64,000 nucleotides of DNA from Wolfiporia cocos (Eukaryota; Basidiomycota; Agaricomycetes; Polyporales; Phaeolaceae): assembly GCA_029448655.1 (NCBI GenBank), contig JACCLO010000012.1, positions 2,294,001 to 2,358,000 on the forward strand, written 5' to 3'. Below, one piece after another: positions 55,845 to 64,000 of the stretch. Below the pieces are notes generated by a model, which worked only from the letters and a program-made list of their open reading frames with translations, ran no database searches and had not been told where the DNA came from. The position numbers and the translations under genes were made by a program. Each line of letters opens with the position of its first letter. Position 1 is the stretch's first letter.

Positions 55845-56491
55845 TCAGAAGACAACGGCAAAATTGTGGTGAAAGACATCGTACCGTAAAATTCCCCGCA
55901 CATGCAGCTTCGGGAATATGCGCGACACTGAACGGATCCACGGCGCCAATTCGTCCCTGGTAGGATTCCATATACCAAACCGTGTTCGGATAGAAAACGT
56001 CACTGTCTTCAAGCTGGTATAATCTGAAGCAGAGAGGATGTCGTCCAGTGAGGCGCACTGACGCAGCACATCCAACAACCCCACGGTGTCATCGATGATA
56101 TCCTGGATTATAAGGAATGATGTATCATCCGGTGAATCGTCTTCCTCAAAGACCACACGAATTTCCTCAATGGAGGTCGTTGATGCATGTGATATCAGTC
56201 GAGATAGCCATATTAAATGATTTGGGTTCATCGGGCGGCGTAGGCTCGTGTTGATCTCAAGCAAGGACAAACTCGTATTGTGCGAGAGACAGATGCCGGT
56301 ATCTGTCAAAATTACACACGTAGATGAGCATGGCGGAGCCATCCGAGTCCGCATAGACGCACCGACTAGCACTTCGGCATCAGCACAATCCAATTTGGCT
56401 TCTGGTAAGGAATGGTAGAGTCCCAGATGTAGCGCCCGCAGAGAACCACCAGCACAGTATAGTGCCTGTTGAAGGCTAGAGTCTCGTATGT
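55845..56491 (-). pseudogene. F-box/LRR-type protein, C-terminal part, cut by an LTR element
   Basis: About 215 codons of an LRR-like C-terminal domain (GGSLRALHLGLYHSLP, LSLLEINTSLRRP, IEEIRVVFEEDD, LKTVTFSIRTRFG) in the style of basidiomycete F-box proteins. The 5' part ends at 56491 where the delta LTR begins; the first residues of the open frame beyond that come from the LTR. The F-box exons presumably lie beyond the element, outside the window. Confidence 0.65.
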
Positions 56492-57430
56492 TGTCACAAG
56501 CCAATTTCAAAGCCTAGTAGAACACCCTAGGTTGACACCCCATTCACGCCATAAGCACGCTACAGCACTCTATCCGAGCCCAGCTGGAATCCTACGGCAA
56601 CGCTAGTAGAAGCCCTCCGCTATACAGGACACTACGGGCACTAGCAGGCCACCAGCAGTCTAACCCTAAACTCAGTCCAAGTCCTGGCAGCATGAGCCAT
56701 ACGCTGCCTAGTCCCTAAAACCACGGAGTCACGAGTCGACCCCTAGAGCCCAACAGGCTACGATAGCACGACGGTACGCCTTGCGCACACACCCAGGCTA
56801 AACCACCGCCATACAATGCGCTATACGCCGACTAGGGGCACGACCTACACTCGCACGTGACCCAGAACACTAAACCTACCACCTCGCGTCCATACCGCAC
56901 GGACACTCGCCATTACAGGCATAGACATTATACTATACCTCATACGCACCCTGACCTACGAGTACACCAGGCAGGGATAATAACCCCAGGCTCTGCACGA
57001 CTGAGAACCCTACCAGTCACAGAGCGCTAACACCCGATCGTGGCAGACCACGCCTGATCACGGACTTAGAACCCCGCCATTACCGGCGCACCCACGATCG
57101 ACGAGAACCACTGATCGAACCCGATAGATTGGCTACTCCTTTGATCCGCCCCTTATACGCTACGTCGCCATGGACATCTTCGCGTACCCCAGCGCTCCGA
57201 TGCCATTACCGGCACATAGCTCATAGCCAGTTAGATACCAGTACGTAGAGGCCTCTGAGCCACCGTACACAAACATGTACAAATAGTCTAGGAGTATATA
57301 TGCCAGACAGTCTTGAGCGTAAACCTCAGACTTGTCTTGGCCTTTGACGGCTAGTGGTCCCGGGACCTGGAAGGCGCCTTTGAGCGAGCCCCCTTCCCCC
57401 GGTTGAGTGCTAGTTTGTTGCTTGTGTCAT

Positions 57431-57441
57431 AAGACAAGTCT
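57431..57441 (+). promoter_or_regulatory. Element 4 self-primer binding site
   Basis: AAGACAAGTCT, one base after the LTR, complements AGACTTGTCTT inside it (57328-57338). Against element 1, one base differs on each side of the pair and pairing is kept. Confidence 0.8.
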
Positions 57442-58019
57442 CAACCCCCGGGGAGGTGTTCACCACTCCCCAACCCCGACGCACGAGGGGCAACGTGCAT
57501 TTCTCATTCGCCCGTCATGCGGTAACCCCGCTGGCGTGAGGAATTACCCCGCCGCCCAGGGATGGAAGGGCACTATACCCGACGACCAGGGTCAAGGTCA
57601 TATACCCGTTGCATCCCAGGGTTAAGGGATTTGGGATCTGGGGATCAGTAGAGCGGCGTGCAGGGGACCTCTCCCGCCGTTGACTGGGAACTACTGGGCC
57701 AGCGTCGCGCAATGCGGCGCCAAGGCTTTGGGTTACAACCCCACCAGCGTAGACGTGTACCCGGCGCATAATAATCAAAAGCGCTAAGGGGCCCGCTGGC
57801 AGTCTACCTGGGCACCGCCTGCTTATTTACGGCCATTATCGGCTCGACTGTACGGACATTACAGTCCCCCCGGTTACCATAGAACCCAGCGCCTAACCAG
57901 CGGCTGAAGGGCCCAGACAGCGGCCAGTACCATTACGCCACTTGGCATGTACTATAGAATTTTACACGCCCCATCACATAGGCGGATAGATCCCGGTCCC
58001 CCGGTATCCCGGATTAGCT
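57442..58019 (+). other. Element 4 leader, non-coding
   Basis: Shares blocks with the element 1 leader (24428-25184), including TTTTACACGCCCCATCACAT close to its end. No open frame of note. Confidence 0.6.
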
Positions 58020-58024
58020 CTGGG

Positions 58025-58730
58025 TGTTACGATTATTTTGATTTTTCGAATATCTGCAGAACTCACCACCGGTCGAATACGATACAGGGACTTGTTGCGC
58101 AACCAACCCCCCTGGCTACTCGTGACTCTACTGGGTGTATCCCCAGTTGTACTAGTCTGTAAGACGTGTTTCATCGTTGGCAGATCCAACTCTGTCGCAG
58201 TTTCATGTTCATCGTTTATTAGCTGATAGATGGCGTTCAACCGCCATCATTCCTATCTATCGTCTCAGATATATCACTACATACTTATCAAACGTCTGGT
58301 ACTATAGCGTAGATAGTAGCGGTGACATCTGGGACAGGCTTGACCCCTGAAAGCTAACGTAGTATATAAACTCATGTACTTACTGTCGAAGCTCTTCAGC
58401 TCGACCTTGTTGTATAAACAAGAAGTCTTATACTCGTTCTCAAACGTAGGAAACTACGCTCAGTATTTCTCTCGAGCAACCGAACGACTAAGCCCTCGAA
58501 GTGCACACTGACTTCTTGGACTTAGGCGAGTCTTATATTCTATTCGACTCGCACCCGAACAGATTATATCCTCTAACGCGTATTGGATATTAACCGATCT
58601 CCTAAGGACTTCACTTAGGACCCGAAGGCATCCAACGAGTATTTGCCTTGCATACGGCGACGTGCCTACGTGCAGAAGAACGATCTATATTCGCGACACG
58701 AATATACGAACGGGTATTCGACCCGTAACA
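58025..58730 (+). repeat. Element 3 5' LTR
   Basis: TGTTACGA...CCCGTAACA. TATATAA at 58363-58369 is followed about 35 bases later by the self-primer AGCTCGACCTT (58398-58408). Confidence 0.92.
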
Positions 58731-58731
58731 G

Positions 58732-58742
58732 AAGGTCGAGCT
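58732..58742 (+). promoter_or_regulatory. Element 3 self-primer binding site
   Basis: AAGGTCGAGCT, one base after the LTR, complements 58398-58408. Identical to the site of element 2. Confidence 0.8.
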
Positions 58743-58776
58743 TATCACACCCTCACCTACCACGGTGTAAGGGCAC

Positions 58777-60624
58777 ATGATATTTGGACCAGAATTCCCA
58801 GCACGACTGATTGAACTCTTGCCCGAGGACATTCAGGGAGTCTATAGACTCAACCGATACGAGTGGACTGACACCATTGGAGCCTTCCGTAACCGCGGAG
58901 GAATTGTTGTCATTCCAAGAGAAGATAGGGCATCGAAGTGGGTAGAAGTATACCCCTCCGCAAGAACGACCGCTTGGGAAATAACGCGTGAAGCGTTCGA
59001 ACGATTCGGAGAAATCCCTCCGATGTCAACCGCGACGTTGACCGAAAACGAAACTGAAACCATCAACAGAACCTCCGATGCCGATGGAAATACGAATCAG
59101 CCTTCGGGCGCCACAGGAATGGCAGGAATTGAGCGCGTCGGAGATGATGGGAGAAATCCTGGAAACTTTACAGGAACAGATAACAGCCAGACCGGAGGAC
59201 AGGACCCTCCAGGATTTATATCTGCTTTTGCGCAGAGTGGGATTGGGCCTATGGCTGGAGGAACAGACCTCTTTGGAAACCCCCCACAGAACGCACCCGG
59301 AATGGGTAGCGGAGGAAATCCGTCTTGGACTAGCCCAAGCGGAGGAATGGGAACAACAAACCCAGGAACATGGCCTTCAGGCCTATTTGGACGAACCTCC
59401 GCAGGTACAAGCGGAGGAGGACTGGGAGGAAACTTCGGACTCGGAGGAGGGAATGCCCCCCCTCCTGGAGGACTCGGAGGAGGAACCCCCGCGAACCCCG
59501 GAGGAGGAACCCCTGGAGGAAACCCAGGGAACCCCGGAGGAAATCCAGGAAACCCGGGTGGAGGATACCCGGGGGGAGGAGGGCCCCCAGGAGGACATCC
59601 ACCACCGAATGCGCCGCAGCCCCAACCTCCGGCGCCGAACCCGTACTATCGACCCCCGATGATAAAGATCAACCCCCCAGACGTATTCGACGGGGAAAGA
59701 TCCGACATGCAGAACTTCATAAACCAGTGCAATTCCTGGTTTACGATGTACGAAACGTCGTTCCAAAATGACGTTCAGAGAGTGATCTTTATCCTCTCTT
59801 ATATTTCAAACAAGGGGAAGACAGGCCAATGGAAACAGAACTATCACCGGGTTTATACGAACCCCCTGACGAAACGATTCTTCCCGCCTAGTCTCGCACA
59901 ATTCGATGCGGACTTTCAGAAGGCCTTCGGAGCCATCGAAGAAGTACAGAAGGCGCGAAAGAAAATCCTGGAAGTAGCCCAGGACAGAAAGGACATCGAT
60001 GACTACATCACCGAATTCAACAACTTGGCCGGAAAGGCCCAATACGATCGATACAGCGCGGACGGAAACGCGTTGCTCATAACCCTCTTCGAGAAAGGGT
60101 TACCCGAACACACGACCCGATATATCATCGGTGTAAGGCCGCTGCCGGCGACCATTGACGAATGGCAGTCCGCTGCCTCGTACTATGAAAATACGTACAA
60201 GATATTCTTGAAACGGGATAAACCGTTTGTCAAGAAAAAGGCTTGGCAAGCCTCGAACCAGAATAACGGACGCACTAGTGCTCCACAGACAACCACACCG
60301 AAAGATCCGAACGCGATGGATGTAGATCGAATGACCACCCAGGAAAGGGACGATCACATCAAGAAGGGCAAATGTTTCACCTGCCATCAGCCAGGGCATA
60401 TGTCGCGAGACTGCCCAAAGAAGCCAAAGAAGCCAGCCCGCCCTAGACGGACTACTCGAAAAACCGAAGAAGAAGAAGCCGAGCAAGAAGCTCGCATTGA
60501 AGAAGTCTCTGAAGAAGAGACTGAATACATCACCGCCAACAGAGCGGTCACAGCGATTAGGGCTCTGAAAGCCAAGAACCCCGAGCTCCTAGCACGGCTC
60601 GTAGAAGAACAGGATTTTGCCTAG
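58777..60624 (+). CDS. Element 3 Gag with zinc knuckle
   Basis: 615 residues from MIFGPEFPARLIELLPEDIQ. The N-terminal domain resembles that of element 2 Gag (LxxLLPExxxxxY). A long Gly/Pro/Asn-rich stretch follows (about residues 150-280), then the capsid domain (PDVFDGERSDMQNF, CNSWFTMYE, EFNNLAGKAQYD). The CCHC knuckle is CFTCHQPGHMSRDC and a charged tail ends QDFA-stop. The frame is intact. Pol starts in the -1 frame at the same place as in element 2. Confidence 0.93.
   Translation: MIFGPEFPARLIELLPEDIQGVYRLNRYEWTDTIGAFRNRGGIVVIPREDRASKWVEVYPSARTTAWEITREAFERFGEIPPMSTATLTENETETINRTSDADGNTNQPSGATGMAGIERVGDDGRNPGNFTGTDNSQTGGQDPPGFISAFAQSGIGPMAGGTDLFGNPPQNAPGMGSGGNPSWTSPSGGMGTTNPGTWPSGLFGRTSAGTSGGGLGGNFGLGGGNAPPPGGLGGGTPANPGGGTPGGNPGNPGGNPGNPGGGYPGGGGPPGGHPPPNAPQPQPPAPNPYYRPPMIKINPPDVFDGERSDMQNFINQCNSWFTMYETSFQNDVQRVIFILSYISNKGKTGQWKQNYHRVYTNPLTKRFFPPSLAQFDADFQKAFGAIEEVQKARKKILEVAQDRKDIDDYITEFNNLAGKAQYDRYSADGNALLITLFEKGLPEHTTRYIIGVRPLPATIDEWQSAASYYENTYKIFLKRDKPFVKKKAWQASNQNNGRTSAPQTTTPKDPNAMDVDRMTTQERDDHIKKGKCFTCHQPGHMSRDCPKKPKKPARPRRTTRKTEEEEAEQEARIEEVSEEETEYITANRAVTAIRALKAKNPELLARLVEEQDFA
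60612..60618 (+). promoter_or_regulatory. Candidate -1 ribosomal frameshift site, element 3
   Basis: G GAT TTT in gag phase, directly before GCC TAG; a -1 slip continues into Pol (GGA TTT TGC). Confidence 0.5.
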
Positions 60625-63600
60625 GAGGGAAGCCCACGGTCTTACCCTCCGAGAAAGCAGCGCATGTAATTACCTCGTTCGAGAAGAATCGATCCCTCTT
60701 CATCCCGGTAATCATGACGCTGGCAAAACCCGTGAAGTGCAATGCACTAATCGACTCAGGCGCAATGTCCAACCTCATCCACAGCAGAGTGGTGGAAAAA
60801 TACAAGGTGCCCACGCAACCTTTGAAGAACCCGATCATCGTCAAAAATGTTGACGGAACAGAAAACAAGGATGGGCGGATAGATCGAGAAGCCACCATAC
60901 TACTACGATACCCGAAGACCCAGAAAACGAGAAAAGTCCGATTCCTGGTAGGATCAATCAGAACAGAAAATATGATTCTAGGGTATGGATGGCTAAAAGA
61001 CGAAAACCCCACAATCGACTGGAAGGACCAGACAGTCGATGTACGATCAATACTAGGGGCAGAAGAAAAGAAACAGGAAGCCACGATCCGAATGGATACG
61101 GTGGAGATGGTAGTGGCCCCAGGAGGAAGAATCCCAACAAGAGGGACCCAAGAAGCCGCGGGGTATGACCTTTACGCCGCAGAAGAAACCGAAATTCCCG
61201 CCGGGGGATGGAAACTCGTCTCCACAGGAGTAAAAATGAAGATCCCAAAGGGATCATATGGAAGGCTGGCCGGACGATCGGGCAACACCCTCAGGCACGG
61301 ATTGGTAGTACAAGCCGGAATCATAGACTCGGACTACCGAGGAGACGTCGGAGCCATCGTCTTCAACTACTCGGACAAAGCGCATAGAATTATCTCGGGC
61401 ATGCGAATAGCCCAGATAATTTTCGAACGACACCTCACCCCCGACATCTTAGAGGTCGAAGACCTAGATGAAACAGAACGAGGGGAGAAAGGATTCGGAT
61501 CCACGGACCAGCCAGAAGAAACAGCGCAGCGGCTCTATACTCCCGAAGAGTACGAAACGATCCGACGCTTCGCGAAAGATAACCCTAGGATCATAGGAAA
61601 GAAAGGGGAAACGCGAAAGAAGTTCCGAACAAAGATACAAATCATCAAAGCTGTCAGGAAAGCGCTGACGAAATCCCAGGAATTCGCACAGAAAACCCCC
61701 GAACCAGAACGAACGATTGAAGAGATGGTCCCGAAACACCTACTAGACTTCGCCAAGGTGTTCAGTAAGGAGTCCGCAGCAGCGTTCCCCCCATCGAGAC
61801 CATGGGACCACGCAATCGAGTTAAAACCCGATTTCGTGCCGAAAGACTGCAAAGTCTATGCACTCTCGCCTAAAGAACAACAGGCACTGGACGAATTCCT
61901 AAAAGAAAACTTGGCCAAGGGATTCATAGTCCCTTCGAAATCCCCGATGGCGTCACCATTCTTCTTCGTCCCAAAGAAAGACAACGGCCTGCGGCCCTGT
62001 CAGGATTATCGATATCTGAACGAAGGGACGATAAAGAACGTCTATCCCTTGCCACTAATCTCAGAACTCCTGGAAAAACTAAAAGGAGCAAAGGTCTTCA
62101 CAAAAATGGACCTTAGAGCGGGATACAACAATGTGCGAATCAAAAAGGGAGACGAATGGAAAGCGGCCTTCAAAACAAACCGAGGGTTGTACGAGCCCAC
62201 GGTTATGTTTTTCGGATTGTGCAATGCACCCGGGACTTTCCAAGCAATGATGAACGAAATCCTGAAGGAAGAAATCCTCGAAGGATGGGTGCTTGTTTAC
62301 ATGGACGACATCCTCATTTTCTCAGAAAACGAGAAAGTGCACAAGGAACGAGAACGGCGGATCCTTCAGAGATTGGTGGATAACCATCTCTTTGTGAAAC
62401 CCGAGAAATGCGCCTTCGGTGTCGACAGAGTCGAATTTCTGGGACTAGTCATCACCCCAGGAAATATCCAGATGGACCCAGCGAAACTCAAAGGGATTAA
62501 GGAGTGGCCGACTCCCCGGAACCTTAAGGAAGTCAGATCCTTCCTAGGATTTGCGAACTTCTATCGGAAATTTATCGACCACTACTCTACGCACGCCCGA
62601 CCCTTGGTAGACCTCACAAAAACGGTCACGGGGACAGGATTCCAATGGACGAAGAAAGAACAGAAAGCATTCGAGTTCATGAAAGAAGCATTCACGACGG
62701 CGCCCGCACTAGGGACGCCGGACAAGGAGAAACCGTTCATCCTTGAAACAGACGCATCTCAGTTCGCCACAGGAGCAGTACTGAAACAGACAGATGAAAC
62801 AGGGTGCGAACGGCCGGTGGGATATCTCTCACAATCCCTGACATCAACAGAACGGAACTACGAGATCTACGATCGCGAACTACTCGGAATAGTCCGAGCA
62901 TTAGAAGAATGGCGACACCTGTTAGAAGGAGCACCGCATCGGATCTTGATCCGAAGCGATCATCAGAACCTGACCTACTGGAGAAGCGCACAGCGCCTAA
63001 ATCGGCGACAAGCGAGATGGCATCTATTCCTTTCGCAATTCGACCTGAAATTACAGCACGTCCCCGGAAGGAAACTAGTCATGGCCGACACGCTTTCCAG
63101 GTTGTACCACCTAGACGAAAGCAACGAAGACAACGAGGGAATCACCATGATTCCAGACGAACTCGTCGTCCACGCAATCCAGATCCCGATCATCGATCGA
63201 ATCAAGAACGCCCACGATCTAGATGAATCTGCGGAACAGGCGATCCGCGCCTTAGAAGGCACAGGCAAATTCCCCGCGAGAACCACCGCGGATGAATGGC
63301 AATGAACGGATGGGATACTGCTCTACAGAGGCAGGATGTACGTGCCAAGAGACGAGGGCCTTCGACGGGACGTCATCTCAAAATACCATGACACGATCCC
63401 GGCCGGACACCCTGGGATCTGGGGTACAACAGTACAGGTTAAGACCCATTTTTGGTGGCCCGACATGGGAACAATGATAGCGGAATACGTCCGGGGCTGT
63501 GCAATCTGTCAACAGATGAAACCTGATAGGAATCCGCTGAAACCCCCTTTGCAGCCAATACCGACACGGGAAGACGCCCTCCCCTTCTCACAGTGCTCGG

Positions 63601-64000
63601 TCGACTTTGTCACCGACCTGCCAAGAGTCGGAAAGTACGACTCCATGATGGTGATTGTCGACCATGGCCTATCCAAGGCCATCTCTCTCACCCCATGCGA
63701 CAAAACGATCACGAGCGAAGGGGCCGCAGAAATATTTCACCAAAAAATCTACTCGCTATATGGCATCCCCCGAAAAATTATTTCAGACAGAGGGCCACAG
63801 TTTGCATCAAAACTTTTCAAGGAATTATGCAAGTTGCAGGGAACAGAATCAGCAATGAGTACGGCGTACCATCCACAGACTGACGGACAGACAGAAAGAA
63901 TGAATCAACAGATCGAAGTGTACCTGCGCATCTATTGCATGAACGACCCATTCCAATGGGTACAACGACTGCCTGACGTCGAATTTGCGCACAACACCAG
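60619..64000 (+). pseudogene. Element 3 Pol with one in-frame stop, runs off the window
   Basis: Protease (ALIDSGAMSNLIHS near 60745, catalytic Asp present) is followed by dUTPase (AAGYDLYAAEETEIP, GRSGNTLRHG, IIDSDYRGDV, GFGSTD; about 61150-61500). RT has YMDDILIF (about 62300), and RNase H has ETDASQFATGAVL and ends near MADTLSRLY. A TGA at 63303-63305 stops the frame just before integrase, at a spot that by alignment with element 2 lies between WQ and the T-[ED]-G motif; a TGG to TGA change would explain it. Beyond it the same frame stays open through the HHCC domain (AGHPGIWGTT, CAICQQMK) and the core (VDFVTDLP, ISDRGPQF) to the window end. The copy is probably dead by that one stop. Confidence 0.88.

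Larger units (their letters stand above)
56492..58024 (+). mobile_element. Element 4 (family delta): 5' LTR and leader, continues past element 3
   Basis: LTR 56492-57429 (938 bp, TGTCACAAGC...GCTTGTGTCA), homologous to the solo LTR at 238-1235. It is followed by a self-primer site and about 580 bases of leader resembling the element 1 leader, then interrupted at 58025 by element 3. The expected right target copy (TATGT) lies beyond the window. Confidence 0.88.
58025..64000 (+). mobile_element. Ty3/gypsy chromovirus element 3 (family gamma), truncated by window end
   Basis: The 5' LTR 58025-58730 (706 bp), PBS, gag and pol to within integrase are visible; the 3' LTR is outside. It is inserted in element 4's leader. 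The left target copy would be CTGGG (58020-58024). Gag and Pol are close relatives of element 2, though the LTR families differ outside the primer region. Confidence 0.92.

Noticed and set aside
1..64000. CRISPR arrays, operons, ribosomal binding sites and rRNA genes
   Set aside because: No direct-repeat/spacer pattern or bacterial gene organisation is present; introns and element types are fungal.

Overview
The window reads as a transposon-rich stretch of a basidiomycete (agaricomycete) nuclear genome. The pointers are GT-AG introns of 45-80 bases, basidiomycete-type F-box proteins, a CFEM cell-wall protein, DUF6533-like membrane protein remnants, GT8 glycosyltransferases, and Ty3/gypsy chromoviruses that prime from their own transcript. 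Nothing supports naming a species.

Layout: 1-5.8 kb holds the end of a hAT-like element, a solo LTR, a 30-bp minisatellite and decayed membrane-protein copies. 6.3-8.6 kb is a six-exon CFEM/GPI-anchor gene (-). 12-15.9 kb has an F-box gene split by a 715-bp hAT-like element, followed by a tandem duplication in which each unit carries a tiny two-exon gene for a secreted Cys-rich peptide. 17.3-23.4 kb is the best conventional block: two convergent GT8 genes and a ten-exon FAD monooxygenase, all apparently intact.

24.0-42.1 kb is one nest. An 8.7-kb Ty3/gypsy element (LTR 374 bp, TSD TGCTG) was entered three times: a solo LTR in gag, a complete 7.9-kb second element in the integrase region, and another solo LTR. 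Every boundary has a matching 5-bp target duplication. 42-50 kb is a mosaic of duplicated pieces, with more peptide genes and three hAT-like elements. 50.3-53.5 kb is an F-box gene split by a 1.5-kb intronless insertion with 15-bp TSDs. 54.9-56.5 kb has a further peptide gene and an F-box gene cut by an LTR element, which is itself entered by a third dUTPase-bearing chromovirus running off the window.

The most novel signal is the peptide family: five genes and one remnant coding 45-49-residue precursors (signal peptide, one phase-1 intron of 190-205 bases, then a short tail with 4-5 Cys ending C-x-C-[IV]-x). They lie beside F-box fragments and in duplicated DNA. The second theme is the retroelements: three carry a dUTPase domain placed differently relative to protease, and all LTR families keep an 11-base self-primer/PBS pair, with one compensated base change between families. 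Protein family names come from motif recognition by eye; no database search was run.
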